DNA of 64,000 nt from Mercurialis annua (lineage: Eukaryota; Streptophyta; Magnoliopsida; Malpighiales; Euphorbiaceae), in contig NC_065577.1 in the NCBI RefSeq assembly GCF_937616625.2, positions 38,407,001 through 38,471,000 of the forward strand, in the 5' to 3' direction. Every line of letters starts with the position of its first letter. The stretch's first letter is position 1. The translations under genes were made by a program, and so were the position numbers. Under the pieces are notes generated by a model. The model saw nothing but the letters and a program-made list of their open reading frames with translations. It did not search any database and was not told the origin of the DNA. Positions 33,901-46,726 of this stretch are shown here, piece after piece.

Positions 33901-34335
33901 ATTGGGAATTAAGGGATAAAAGAAAAGCAAAAATTTGTGAGACTTTAGTTTTTGATGGCTAATTGAATGATGTTAAATCCAAAAAAAGAAAAATAACTAT
34001 TTATAAGAATAAAATTTTAACTCTAATGAAAAGATTTAGTTATATAACAAGAGAAACTTTTATTAAAATGTAAATAAAATAAATAAAAAAATCATGAACT
34101 CATATCGTGGTCGTGACAGCTTATTTAAATATTCGTATCTAGATCAGTGTAAAAAGGGTAGAATGTACGGTAGGTACTTCCAGGAACGAAACTATTTCTT
34201 AGAAAAATTACTTCTAATGTTATTAAATTAATTTATTAATTTTAAATGTCCTACTTCAATCTTATTAAAAAAAGTGTTTTTAGTATATATTTTTATAGTA
34301 TTAATATTTTTATTTTTTAATTAAATTATGTTCTA
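30992..34335. other. Intergenic, transposon debris only
   Basis: No gene supported. A possible SINE lies at about 31030-31180 (CACAGGTTTAAACTCTG in the box-B place). A degenerate relative of the CGGTTT-rich elements is at about 32280-32690 (ending GACGCAAACCCCTACACC). A worn Stowaway-like pair, TTCCCGTTTAAGAAGG and CCTTCTCAAACGGGAC, sits at about 32955-33190. The rest is AT-rich. Confidence 0.45.
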
Positions 34336-34648
34336 GGCCAAACCCATCTAGAGGCCTATGTACTTTATATTTTTTTTTCTGTAGGTCCTTATATTTCATT
34401 TTTGTATTATCTGATCCCTCTACTTACCTATTTTTATTTTTCAGTCATTTTGTGTGACTGGAGGAAAAAAATATTATAAGTATAGGGATTGGAGAAAAAA
34501 ACAATTGTAAGTAGAGGGACTGAAAAAAACTTAAAAAGAATCTGAAAATCAAAAATAGGTATATAGAAGGATCAGATAATACAAAAATAAATTATAAGGA
34601 CCTACGGAAAAAAATGTAAAATACAGGGGCTTTTAAACAGGTTAAGCC
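34336..34648. mobile_element. MITE, GGCTAAACCCATCTAGA family, copy 1
   Basis: Starts GGCCAAACCCATCTAGAGGC and ends ACAGGTTAAGCC, with folded arms (TCCCTCTACTTACC against GTAGAGGGACTG). Flanked by TATGTTCTA (34327-34335) and TATATTCTA (34649-34657), a 9-bp TSD with one change. Confidence 0.8.
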
Positions 34649-34916
34649 TATATTCTATCTTAAATTATAGTCTAGCTTCGTCACTCACCGCTTCTAACCA
34701 ACATTCACATGTTAATTTCGATCATTTTTACACGTTTTCAGCTAACGGAAACCGACCATTTTTTTCTCATCTTATTTTCTACTAATTCCGCCAAAAATCA
34801 ACTTGAAAATGGGTAATGGGAAACGCACTCAAGAAAAACCAGTAGTAAATACATTAGTCAATAATTATCAATTGAAATTGAGTATAATTAACGAACTTCA
34901 TTTAATAAATTAAATA

Positions 34917-35176
34917 CTCCTTCCGTTCCATTTTAGAAGTCCCATTTAACTTTACACACAAATTAAGAAAACATTAATTATTCTTGTCTTTTCATGTTTT
35001 TTCATGTTTTGCCCCTATTAATGATAGTGGAATTTTTCATAGAGCTCTTTTAAGATAACTAAAATAAGGGTAAAATAGGGTATTCAATAGAAAAATATTC
35101 TAAAAATAGTAATAAGACTTTTTAAATGGAACATCCCAAAATAGAATATGGAACTTCTTAAACGGGACGGAGGGAG
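34917..35176. mobile_element. Stowaway MITE
   Basis: Ends CTCCTTCCGTTCC and GGGACGGAGGGAG, the hallmark Stowaway (Tc1/mariner) terminal repeats, flanked by TA on both sides. About 260 bp, AT-rich, non-coding. The subterminal words AAGTCCCATTTAA and TTAAATGGAAC are also paired. Confidence 0.92.
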
Positions 35177-36479
35177 TAATTAAAACTCTATTTGGTGATA
35201 GTTAGTATGTTCACCAGTTTGTTCAAAGTCAATAGATCCTTTATTCACTAGTAGTTGAACTTTTTACTGACTTTATTAAACCAATTTATTTGACTTCTCA
35301 AGTAATCCTTTTTCACTTCTTAAAAGTTACATGTCTTTTATATTTTTATAAAAAAATTATAATTCAACCCCAATAATTACAACTTAATACAAGAAGGGCA
35401 CAATTATTAATTATAGAGCATTTTAAAGTGTCCATCCACAAGTTCTAATAAAACTTTGTTGATAGCAAAATATATCATTTAGACTTTTCAATTTGTAAAT
35501 ATGAATTTGGAATTTGGGAATGAAAACATTGGGAGAATCATAAATATTACAAGAGAATATAAAAGAAGAGAAAAATAATTCATGGCTGAAATAATCATTA
35601 AATAAAAAAAGAGCAAAAAAAATAATCGATGGTCAAAAAAAAAGAAAAATAGAAATTTAGATGATTAAGAAAACCAACGAGAAATAAATATTTGATCGTC
35701 TCTAAATGAAAATATATTCCTAAAAAGTGAATTAAACTGCCTGAATTAGTCAGTTAACTCAATTATTCGTTAAAACGATAAACATATGTAAAATATTTGA
35801 TTAATTCGGTTAATCAAATTTTATAAAATAAATTATCACAATTAAATTAAAAAGCTATATTTACCAAATTGAATTAACCAATGCTTGTAATAGGTTTTAT
35901 TAAAATTGGATTGATTAATATAATTAATTAGGTAAAACTGACTATGTACTCACCCATACTCAAGCCTCTATTTCTAAGAAATGGATATTTGAATTCGGTA
36001 TTATTTAGGACTATTAAACATACTTCCTTATTATTGTATCTAGGATTAGTTGTCAATTAAAGTAATTTTTTGTAAGATTTGAGCACGGCTTATACCCACA
36101 TTATAATTTTTATGAAAAATTATTTCACGCAACCATTGCGGCATGTCATTCGTGCAACAAACTAATGATACGTTAACCATGTGAAAAAATTGATAATAAA
36201 AAAATTAAGTAATAATTAAAAGATTTTCTATCGCAAATGCTCATTGGCTTGTTGTAAATATGACATGACACAACCAATGCATGTGATAAACACTCAATTT
36301 TTTTAAGTTTGAGATTTATAGACCGTCATCATTATCCCACATCATTTTGTGACGGAAAATACATCGAGTCCAAAGTTGTAAAACAATAAGACAATTTGTG
36401 CTTAAATTGCTAAAAGGATAAAGTTAAAATTTTTATTTGCAAATAACCCTGTTATTTATCTGAAGTAGAATTTTTCTTA
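35177..36479. other. Intergenic, no gene seen
   Basis: AT-rich DNA without a coding frame of note. Around 36120-36290 there are paired words CAACCATTGCGGCATGTCAT and CATGACACAACCAATGCATG, probably another worn fold-back element. Confidence 0.4.
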
Positions 36480-36795
36480 CGTTTAAATGCACAAAAAATC
36501 ACCAATTTTTGCGTGTTTTTTGTTTAACATAATTTCTTTTAATTTTGAATATTTAACATAAGCTTTCTAATTTTTTGCAATTAAGACCACTTGTGTGTTT
36601 TTTTTGAAAAATAATGTCATTTTACAATCAAAACAATGTCGTTTTAATTTTAAATGGTGCCGTTTTACATCCAAAACGGTGCCGGTGTTTTTAATTGCAA
36701 AATTATAAAAGTTCATGTATCTTTTTATCAAAATTAAAAAATTATGTTAAATATCAAAAACACATGAAAAATGATAATTTTTTGCATTTAAGCCT
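36480..36795. mobile_element. Fold-back element with AAACGGTGCCG core
   Basis: The left arm, ACGTTTAAATGCACAAAAAATC..., pairs with a right arm ending GATAATTTTTTGCATTTAAGC. The centre has ATGGTGCCGTTTT and AAAACGGTGCCGG. Borders approximate, TSD not defined. Confidence 0.6.
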
Positions 36796-37582
36796 TTTTC
36801 TTATCACACTCAAATTTTTTTAGTTCAGCTATTGCTTTTCATTTTTACGTGAATAATTCACCTTTAATCAAACAGAAACTATATAGTACAACAAGTCAAA
36901 TATTCTATGAGACCGATGACTATTGAATAAAAAATTATAGTACTATAATTTTAGATTTTAACAAAAAAATTGGACAAATTCAATAACAGAAGAGTAGTAG
37001 TTGGACGATGTGGAATTTGACGGTGGATGCTGCGGCGGCTGAAGCACGTACACACCTCTATCTATATCTCTACCGTACGTTTGCTTGTGATGTTGGCCAA
37101 CTACTAAACAATAAATTCTAATTGTTCGAATTATTCAGAAAAAATTTATAAGTTATTTAATTATTTTAGCTATTTGAATTTTTATTTTTTTTAAATAGTG
37201 CAAAAAACTAATTATTTTAAAAAGAACGCTTAAATCGTTTTAATTTATTTTTTGGATATTAAACCTCACATATTTTTTAGTTTTTTCTATAGTTTTTTCT
37301 CGAATATAGGGTTTTATTTGCACCTTAAAAATATTAAAAATTTAAATAGATATAAAAAGAAATTTAAAATAATTTATATGCTATTTTTAAATAATTTAAG
37401 AAAAACATTATATATCTTCTGTGTTTGCAATTACCACGTAGGATTATGAACCATCCACAAATGATATGGCGGCATAATTGTAATGAACAATCCAACCATT
37501 TTTTAACATATTATTTATTGTGTTTAGAATTAAATTTAAATGTTCATTACATACAAGTGTTAAGAAATGGTTGAATTATTTA
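36796..37582. other. Intergenic, no gene seen
   Basis: AT-rich. A GC-richer patch at 37010-37045 (GACGGTGGATGCTGCGGCGG) stands out but lies in no long frame. A 65-codon open frame at 37252 is Lys/Phe/Asn-rich and typical of chance frames. Confidence 0.4.
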
Positions 37583-37871
37583 GGCTAAATCCATATAGAG
37601 ACACTTTTACTATATTATTTTTATTCAAAAAGCTCTTATACTATTTTTTTTATTTTTCAGGTCTCTGTACCTGGTAAAATTTCAATTTTCAGGTCCTTTT
37701 CAAGGACTGGAGGAATAAAAAAATTGTAAATAGAGGGATTGAAAAAAAAACTAAAAAGAACATGAAAATAAAAAATTATGTAAACAGAGAGACATGAAAA
37801 ACAAAAAAAATAGTATAATGACTTTTTAAATAAAAATAATATAATATAAAAGCCTTTAAATGGATTTAGCC
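37583..37871. mobile_element. MITE, GGCTAAACCCATCTAGA family, copy 2
   Basis: Starts GGCTAAATCCATATAGAG and ends AAATGGATTTAGCC, with arms matching copies at 34336 and 37957. The flanks do not give a clean TSD. Confidence 0.72.
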
Positions 37872-37956
37872 AATCAATATTATAATTATGTTATGTGGCA
37901 CATTATTTGTGGATGGTTTATAGCTATATAGTGGACTTGGTTCACCTTAAAAAAAT

Positions 37957-38242
37957 GGCTAAACCCATCTAGATGCCCTTGTACTATATCATTTTTGTTT
38001 AAAAAGCCCCTGTACTATATTTTTGTTCTTCAAGTCCCTCTACTTACATAATATTTGATTTTTAGGTCCTTTTTTAGTTTTTTCCAATCCCTCTACTTAC
38101 AATTTTTTTGTTCCTCCAGTCCCTCAAAAGGACCTAAAAATTGAAATTTTGCCAAGTACAGGGACCTAAAGAATAAAAAAATAGTACAAGGGCTTTTTGA
38201 ATAAAAATAATATAGTATAAAGGCCTCTAGATGGGTTTAGCC
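37957..38242. mobile_element. MITE, GGCTAAACCCATCTAGA family, copy 3
   Basis: Starts GGCTAAACCCATCTAGATGC and ends CTCTAGATGGGTTTAGCC. It is flanked by a perfect 9-bp duplication TAAAAAAAT at 37948-37956 and 38243-38251. This copy, 85 bp after copy 2, is the best preserved and probably youngest. Confidence 0.88.
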
Positions 38243-38864
38243 TAAAAAAATTAGTTCAAACTCGAAGTATTTATAGACATTCAAAATGTAAGAATTTCAT
38301 ACATATCACTTTTTTAATTGTCAATTTTTTTTTGTGAATAGTAATTCTTTTAATTCTCTTACTTTTATGTGATATTTTATAAGCGCACGTAATTACAAGT
38401 ATCTTGTAAACATTCATGCATGTATCCTTGAAAATGTGGTGTACATGCATGGAAATAATGGTGTACTTAATCAACAACTTCCGTACTAGTAAGTAACTTG
38501 TAAGCAAAGTTATGACAATGATCGATATGTAGGGATAATCTATATAATTCAATTGGTTTGAATTAAAATAATTATTAAGTACTTCAATTAAATTATATTT
38601 ATAACTTTATTTAGATTTTGAGGGTAGTGCTATCATACCTGCAGATTGGAATATTAATTTCAAGATCTTAGTACAAAAGAGAATTCGTGTTGTAGATTTT
38701 ATCTTTATCAGTTTAAACAAATGAAATAACTGGGAACAAGTTGAATATTATTCTTATATTATTTGGATTTAAATGTTAGATTTTACACATTAAATTTTAT
38801 AATCAATTACTTTCTTTATTTTAATTTATTTGAAAAAATTATTTTAAATGTTTATTTTAATTAT

Positions 38865-38965
38865 CATTAGAGTGGATGAATTTTTAGCGCTTGTGTAAGA
38901 AATTGAATTCACGACCATAACAACATACTGCATATTGCTTATCATTTGAATTATATAATCCATTA
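38865..38965 (-). repeat. tRNA-derived SINE copy
   Basis: On the minus strand: AATTCAAATGATAAGC (box-A region), then GTCGTGAATTCAATTTCTTA (box-B region) and ACAAGCGCTAAAAATTCATC. Same family as 61795 and 41515. Confidence 0.5.
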
Positions 38966-41514
38966 ATTAATCAATTTTTATTTATATGGTTGACTTAATT
39001 ATTATATCTTATCCTCTTTGATTATTATCTTTAATTTAAATTATGATATTTATATAAATTTTGAATAGAAAAAAGTACACAGAAAAAAATTCTAAAAAAA
39101 TTCATAAAAAAAATTATAAAAATAACTTATTTAATTTTTTAAAATCAAGCACTATTTAAGTTAAGAATAAGAAATATTCATTTATTTTCCATATCGACAC
39201 ATGTAATTAGTTGCAACTAGCTACTAGCATGTACAACAAAATTCTAAATGTTGATACCTACCTAAGAATATTGAAATTTTTAAATTTCTCAAACCTCAAC
39301 CCTTTTCATGGCATTAAAGACGAAGTCAATTTTGTTGCAAGGCTTGACCAAGAAAAAAAACATGCATTATCCTGGAAATTTAATAATAATTTCCAATAAT
39401 TCAAAAGCTTAACATTATAAAAAGTCTCAAACTTTCAGTCCATTTTTAATTTTATTCTGATGTTGTAAAATTGTCAATTGTATCCAAATTCATAAATTCA
39501 AATTTAATTTGTATCCAATTTTATAAATTGGACTCTTTTTTATTCGGAAAATTTAAAAAATCCATATAAATAACTTGTTTGAATTCTTAAAATAATTGAC
39601 TTATTTGAATTTTTTTCAATAAAACAAATGTCAATTTAGTATTTGTAAGTACAATTAAAAGTGAAAGGTGTGAATTTGGGTACAATTAGCGATTTTACAA
39701 CGTGGGAATAAAATTAAAAAGGGGCTAATATGAGACATTAGGCTTAATTTGAATATTAATATATCCATACATTGTTTTTGAGAAAATACTATATCCATAC
39801 ATATTGCTTTGCAAAATAAAAGGTGATTTAGATTATAATGATAGAAGAAATTTATATATAATTTTACAAATTTAAGTGCTATAATTTTGTTTACTACTCA
39901 ACTTATTTTTATTTTTTAAAGTTTTTTCTTGAGGCAATTTTTTAAGTTTCTAGATGTGGAATTTCTGATAGCTAGACCGCAGAAATTGCAGTTAATTTTA
40001 AATAATTTGCAAGGTATTGAGACTTGCACTTGCACAAGTCCAATAAATAGACATTTGATATAATTTTGCGATCCATAATTAGTTTGATTTTAATAACTAC
40101 TATCACATTGTATGGTACTGGAATTCAACATCACATACCGCATAGTACGTACGGTATTAAAATTCAACATCACATACTAATTTTTCTTGCGTAAAAACTT
40201 AGAGTTGAAATTAGCATAATGTTGAATTTAGAATGTGAAATTAATAAAAACAATTAAGAGAAGACCTTTATTGCATTTGGTAGCTTCTTGTATTGGACAA
40301 AATAATTAATCTATTAATCACTCCAAAAAAAGAACAATCAAATTATAATATTCCATATTAGTGATGGATTAGATAGGTTATAAATTTACAATAAAACAAT
40401 AAACAAATATTGCGATGGACTAGTGCTATTGCGATGAACAGTACCTTTATTAAATTGTGAAAAATTAAATAACATATCACGAAACCATCATAAATTTCTT
40501 CTATCACTGATGATATATAATTTTAAAAACTATTTCTCATAAATTTATGACGAACCTGTGACAAAAACTACCAGAAAATTCCATAGAAAATGATGTAAAT
40601 TAAAATCTATCTTTAAGAATGATTATTTCTTGGAAAAATGAAAAATCAAAGTCTTTTATAAGTATTACAATTAGAAGAATTGTGATAAGTGTTTTATCTT
40701 AAATATAATACTAATATAACACGGCCTAATCATTTAAAATGTCCAATTCTTTTTATGTTTTTATTTATATTCAAAAAAATACAAATATTAATTTGATATA
40801 ATTTCGATAAGTATGTTTAATTGTAATTAATTATTTAATTTTTCAAAAAAAACTTTAATTTTTTTATTTTTACCAAACTTTTAAATTTCATCATTATAGC
40901 CAAATTTTAATTTATATCTATCTATTGAAAAAAAAAAGGCAGAATTATAAATAAAAAAGTTAAAGAAATAATCTTTTTCATATAAATATAAATATAACTA
41001 TAATTAAAATATATTTATTAAAATTAAATTAAAATTAGTGTTTTTAAAAAATTAAAATTAAAATAAAAATAAAAAATGAAGTAATTTTTTAGATGCAACA
41101 TTGTGAAACAAATCATATATACAGTTTCAAAATAAAACAAGCTATTGCTTACACTACTGGGTGACTAGATTTTGAGTAGCACTAATGACTACGATGACTG
41201 ACTTCTAAAAAAAGGGTTGTTAGTGATAAAGACAACAAATGTTAGTTACTTGTTTTTCTAGTTTTTCCAATCTTTAAGTCAACAAAACTTAATCACCCTT
41301 ATTTGCCACATTTTCTTTCAGCAAATTAATTTGAAACCTCTCAAATATATTACTATAACTTACATTTTTGCCTTTAAAAAAAATTAAAAGATGTGTTCTT
41401 ATATTTTTATTTCTGTCAATAATTTAGTTCTTCCGTCTATTTTTGACGTATTAAAAATAAACAAAAAAAGACTAAATTATTGATGAAAATAAAAATAAAA
41501 AATTATATCATTTA
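38966..41514. other. Intergenic, AT-rich, with one fold-back element
   Basis: No gene. An inverted-repeat element spans about 39408-39757: AGTCTCAAACTTTCAGTCC and TGATGTTGTAAAATTGTC at left are mirrored by GATTTTACAACGTGGG and GGGGCTAATATGAGACATTA at right. A small direct repeat of AATTCAACATCACATAC lies at 40121 and 40160. A weak fold-back of ATAATTTAGTTCTTCCGTC sits at about 41395-41500. Confidence 0.5.
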
Positions 41515-41605
41515 CCAATGAACTGTAACTCAAATGATATAAACATCAGGCTGCAGACTATTAGGTTGTGGGCTTAAATTCATCCATTAGAGTGCGCTTT
41601 CTCCT
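41515..41605 (+). repeat. tRNA-derived SINE copy
   Basis: TAACTCAAATGATATAAAC is a box-A-like start, followed by AGACTATTAGGTTGTGGG and CTTAAATTCATCC in the box-B position. Same family as 38865 and 61795, on the plus strand. Confidence 0.5.
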
Positions 41606-41706
41606 TTCTAATTATAAAAAAATATTATTTGATTTAAAAAAAACGGGTGAAAATGTTGTTTATGATATATATGGAGTGTCTCGCTGTAATTTTTTCTTAG
41701 TAGAGC

Positions 41707-41979
41707 TAGTGGCGGAACTAGGACTCGTAATTAGGAGAGTCGAAATTTTTACGTTCGGCTATTTAGAAAAATAAAACGACAATAAATACTTGCAAATGTG
41801 TTATTTTTTAGTTCTAGGGGCGGTTTTAACCGCCCCTACAACATGTAGGGGCGGTTTCTAGGGGCGGTTATAATCGCCCCTACGAGAAATTTTTTTAAAA
41901 AATCTATTTTTTTTTTCAATTTTTTTCCGGCGAGGAGGGTCGGCCGACCCTCTTCGACCCTCCCTAGTTCCGCCCCTGA
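41707..41979. mobile_element. Inverted-repeat element with TAGGGGCGGTT palindromes
   Basis: Ends AGTGGCGGAACTAGG and CCTAGTTCCGCCCCTG are inverted repeats. Inside, 41815-41838 and 41859-41882 are palindromes with arms TAGGGGCGGTT and its reverse, and a fifth half-copy starts at 41846. Such GGGGCGGTT/AACCGCCCC repeats are known from the subterminal parts of CACTA transposons, so this may be a composite. It lies directly before the LINE remnant. Confidence 0.6.
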
Positions 41980-41984
41980 AAATT

Positions 41985-44331
41985 ATTATGAGACCTATAA
42001 CATGAAACATAAAATGAAAGGTAGAAAAGGCTTCTTAGCATTAAAAATAGATATGAGTAAAGCCTATGATAAGATAGAATGGCATTTTATTGAAGCTATC
42101 ATGTCTATAATGATATTCCCTTAAAAGTTTGCTTCTTTGATCATGGCTTGCATGTCCTCTGCCTCTTTCTCCTTTATGATCAATGGACACCTGAAAGGCT
42201 TTGTTAAACCCCTCAGAAGTTTGCGACAAGGAGATCCCATCTCTCCGTACATCTTTTTTCTTTGTGCGGAAGTGTTCTCCTGTATGATTAGAAGAGCCTG
42301 TAGAATTGAATATCTCTATGGTATAAAAATCTGCCGCAACGATCCAGAAATTTTCCACTTATTTTTTTACGGATGATAGTATCATATTCTGCCGTGCAAA
42401 TGATAAGGAATGCCAAATTACTAAGCAAATTCTGATTTCCTATGAAAAAAATTCAGGCCAAAAGCTGAATATGGACAAGTCAGAGTTGTCCTTTAGTAGG
42501 AATATAACGCTTGAGTTACGGCTACGCCTTACTAATCTTTTGGGAGTCTCAGAAATAGACAAGCACTTCAGGTACTTAGGTCTTCCCTCAATTATAGGGA
42601 GGTCAAAGAAGGTAGTTTTTGATTATATCAAAGAAAGGATTTGGAAAAAGCTTAAAGGGTGGAAATAGCGTGTTTTTGTCAAATGTTGGAAAGGGAGTTT
42701 TTATCAAGTTCATAGTTCAGAACATCCCCTCCTATGTAATGGGCATCTTTGAATTTTATTGACCGTGTTAGAAGAAATCCAAAGAATGGTAGCTAGGTTT
42801 TGGTGGGGCAACATGCCTCAAGACAATAAAATTCATTGGCTTAAATGGATTTCTCTCTGCTCCTCCAAATTTGAAGACGGGTTGAGTTACCAGGACTTTG
42901 AAGCTTTTAATGTGGCTTCGTTAGCAAAACAGGTGCGGCGTATTGCTCAAGACTCGACAAACTTGTGTTTTAGCATTTGGCAATCAATTCCTCTAGTGAA
43001 CCAAGGTGGTTGTTGGCGAGTGGGGGTAATGGAAAATATATTAGGATCTGGGATGAAGCTTGGGTTCCTGGACTTCCCTCAAACCATATCATTTATACGC
43101 CTCCTTCGGTCTCTTAGCCCATTGATTCAACGGTTAACCTGCTCTTAAACCATGAAGCTATAGGACCTCCAATTATTAAATTTTCTTTTTACTCAAGCAG
43201 AGGTGGATGCAATATCGAGTATCCCTATCAGTTTTAGGTTGCTTGAGGACCAAAAATTCTAGACGGGCACCAAGGAGGGTGTTTTTAGTGTGAAGTCAGC
43301 CTACCTTATAACCCTTCAAAGCTGTAATATAGATTATTTTAACGGTTTGGCATCATCTTTTACCTCCTCAGATTGGGACTTCATTTGGAAACTCAGTGTA
43401 TGACAAAAATTAAACACTTCATATGGAGATTCCTCCTAGAGCCCTTTCTTCTGCGAATAATTTATCTCGATGAATACTTGTTTCTGTTCATTGTGCAAAA
43501 TGTGGTAAACCTGAAATAGATCTTCATATTTTCAAGGAATATGACTGAGTCCTACATGTATGGCTTCACTTTAATTAATTTACCTGCTTCTTTGCTTGTG
43601 GGTTTCTTTGATAATTGCCAAGCTTGGTTTTGGATTGCTAAAAGTCAGCTGAATACTAGTGATTGTGAGTCATTTTGTGCTATGTTTTGGAGTCTTTGGT
43701 TTGCTAGAAACAAACCTTTCTTTTCTGGCAAAATCCTCAAGCCTAAAGCCATTTCTCTAGATGGGTAGCTCATCCTGTCAACAATGGTCGGCTACCATGC
43801 TAACATAGAAGTCCTAACTACTCCCAAATCTGGACCAAGCCGGATGCTCCTCATGTCAAACTGAATTGCAAGGAATCCATCTGTTCAGCCAAAGGAAACA
43901 TCGGTTTGGGTATCATCCTTAAAGATAGTGGAGGGGGAGTTATTGCGTCCTCCGGAAGAAGTTTTGATCTTAGGTGGGAAATTGACCTAGCTGAGGCGTT
44001 TGCAATCCTCCATGGCCTGCAGTTAGTGCTGAAGCTATGATACTACCAAGTTGAAGTTGAAAGTGATTTTCTCATTGTGATCAACACAATCCATAAAAGA
44101 CTTAAGTATAAATCGCAGCTAAGCTTGGTTAATGTTGATGATATTAAAGCTATTTGTAATAGCCTTTCTTTTATCTCTTTTTCTTTTATTCTTATAAATT
44201 GTGACTCTGTTGCTCGTTCTATTGCGGGATCGGCTCGATATTCTTCCTCTGATGTTGTTTTAGATAAGTCGATTTTGAACTGTGCGGTTCAATTTTTATT
44301 GGCTAATGATTATTTTCTGATTTGTCTTTAG
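41985..44331 (+). mobile_element. Broken non-LTR (LINE) retrotransposon, RT to RNase H
   Basis: Plus-strand remnant of a plant LINE, truncated at its 5' end within the reverse transcriptase. Visible pieces: ALKIDMSKAYDKIEW, SFSFMINGHLKGF, SLRQGDPISPYIFFLCAE (RT motif), FFTDDS in place of FADD near 42361, KLNMDKSELSFS, RYLGLPSIIGRSK, then RFWWGN and LCSSKFEDGLSYQDFEAFN of the connection region, and at the end an RNase H-like part (GLGIILKDSGGGV, LRWEIDLAEAFAILHGLQL, VESDFLIVINTIHK). At least several frameshifts and stops separate the pieces, so it is dead. It accounts for all of the longer open frames between 42000 and 44331. Confidence 0.88.
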
Positions 44332-45018
44332 TGAAATGCAATTGATCTATCAAAAATAATAATTAGATAAGTAAAAGTGTACAAGTTTAAAGATCAAAAT
44401 ATGCTTTAGTCATAATCGTGTTAGCTTAGAAAATATGTTCACACACTAATTTAAGATTGTAATCAAACACTTGTCCAAGCTGAGAATGCGCTAAATAATT
44501 ACTAAATTGATAATTTTAGAGGTAAGTATTTAAATAGGCAAAATTTGTAAGTTGAGATGTTAAATAAATAAATTAAAAGATAAGGCGTTAATGGATGAAT
44601 GAGTACAAGTTGAAGGGTCAGAGATGTATTGAGCCATACAATAATTGTAACAAGTAAATGTGATGTATGTGCCTCAGCAAGTATGTCATATCTCATTAAT
44701 TATTTTACGTGCTTACCCTTAAAAAAAATTACTTATTAATTAGAAAGAGCTGACTATGCACATACAGAATTAAGTCTCTTGTGTGATAATAATTAAGATT
44801 ATTTCATCAAAAAAAATTATTAAAATTAAGTTTTGTTCGGAAAAAAAATCAAGATTATTTTTTGTTCGAATAAAAAATCAAGACTAGTTAACTGTTTACA
44901 ATTTAATCCACGTATAATGTGATTTATATTTTGGTATTACAAATTTACAATTAATCCTGTTGTTTAAAAATTAATATTTATGAGATTACTTTTCTATGTT
45001 TCTAGAGAAAAACAAATA

Positions 45019-45279
45019 CTCCCTCCGTCCCGTTTAAGAAGGGACAAATGACTTTTTCACATATATTAAGAAAGCATTAATTACTATAGTATTTTCTTAT
45101 TTTACCCCTATTTATGATAGTGTTGTAGTGTGTATAAGCTAATAGTCATTAATTATGGAAAGAGAAAAGGGGGTAAAAAAGGAAAATTCATATAAATTGG
45201 CACAAAAAACACGATATGGCCTTCTTAAGTGGGACAAATGAAAATGGGGTATGTCCCTTCTTAAATGGGACGGAGGTAG
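45019..45279. mobile_element. Stowaway MITE, second copy
   Basis: Ends CTCCCTCCGTCCC and GGGACGGAGGTAG, with inner words GTTTAAGAAGGGAC and GTCCCTTCTTAAAT, flanked by TA. 261 bp. Better preserved than the copy at 34917. Confidence 0.93.
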
Positions 45280-46542
45280 TATTAAGTATTTATATTCTTT
45301 TGGCAAAATATTAAGATTAGAATTAATGTATCATTGTCCAATAATAAAACAAAACAAGTTCAGTTAAGAACTTAATTAACACACAAACAGTAAATTAATT
45401 ACATTTATATAATAGATGCAACTAGTAGCAGTTGACCATAATTGTTTTTGTTAAACAACCTCATAACAACAATTTCCAGCTAGTTAGTCGTCTTTAAGCA
45501 ACACCAAAAACATATTATAATTTCTTTCTATTTTTTAGATGAATTTCTATTTTATTTTTTATTAGGTTGATATATAAATACATAAATTATATGAATTTTT
45601 TTATCGACCAAATAAGATTTGGTATTGAATTAAGATACATGTAAATATATGAGATATCGCTGAATCAAAATTTAAACTGATCATTAAATCATATTGATAT
45701 ATTTGATATTTATTTATTGTGATTAAAGAAATTTTAAATACACAATTATATATTGTTTGCAATTTCTAAACTTCAATTAGGAAATTAATTAGTTAGAAAA
45801 TATACTTGTCAAAAAAAAAATTAACGCTAGGAAAGTAGGAATGAGACTGACCTTTGTGACTTGCTAGTTTGGTAGATTGCACCATTAAGTCACGTAAAGT
45901 TGAACAAAACCCTTTAAGTACTTTATCATATACTTATTATTTAAACAAAATAACTCTTAAGTACTTTATAGAGAATTTCTTCTTAATTTAATTAATTAAT
46001 TTCACCACTAAATTTATATCCGATAACTATTGACATAAGATATATATATACTAGCTTCATATTTAGATTTTAACAAAAATGATGATAAAAAGATTAATTA
46101 TGGTAAGTATTCGAACTAAAAAAGCAGAAATAATTATTACTAATAATTTTTAGCTATTGGTCACTAATTGTTTTTGATTGTTTTCTTATTTATTTTCTTT
46201 AATTACTAGTCACTACTAAAAAAATAGCTAAACTATTAATAAAAAAAAAACAATCACGTTATTAGTCCATGCAATTTAGTCTACACATTTTTATTCATTC
46301 ATACTCATTAATTGAACAACGAATCATCTAGAAATCTGAAGATTCCTCGAAACACAATTCAACTCAGCTCCTGACTCGCTCTCTCTTATTGGCTCAGCCC
46401 CGAGTCATGCTTACGTGTCTACATAATCTAGTAATCTACTACACAAAAATGACAATTATCGTATTCTAGAAAAATTCCATATTTTTCTCATTAACTTATC
46501 CATCAAGAAATTAACAAGGGCAATATCGTCATCCACTCTAAA
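45280..46542. other. AT-rich upstream region of the ZAT gene
   Basis: No gene. The part nearest the ZAT gene contains TACGTGTC at about 46411 (ABRE/G-box-like ACGTGTC). Further upstream is AT-rich DNA with no recognised element. Confidence 0.4.
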
Positions 46543-46634
46543 GGTCAACTATAAAAGTCAACATTTTTTCCTTATGTAGTGAGCATGTTCCACAAGTCAC
46601 TAGTTAATAACTTGTAAACCTAACTATATAAATA
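46543..46634 (+). promoter_or_regulatory. ZAT gene core promoter with two W-boxes
   Basis: GGTCAA (46543-46548) and AGTCAA (46556-46561) are reverse W-box cores (TTGAC), sites for WRKY factors. TATATAAATA follows at 46625-46634, about 95 bases before the ATG. Stress-induced ZAT genes are known WRKY targets, so the arrangement makes sense, though short motifs like these also arise by chance. Confidence 0.5.
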
Positions 46635-46726
46635 CCTTTGCCCTAACTCGTTCTATCTTCCTTTTTATATTTATTCAACTAAAAAAACTCATTAAATCTT
46701 ATTCACATTAACTCTAATTTTCCGCC

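Noticed and set aside
42041..42358. Host gene between 42000 and 44331
   Set aside because: All the frames are pieces of a frameshifted LINE reverse transcriptase and RNase H.
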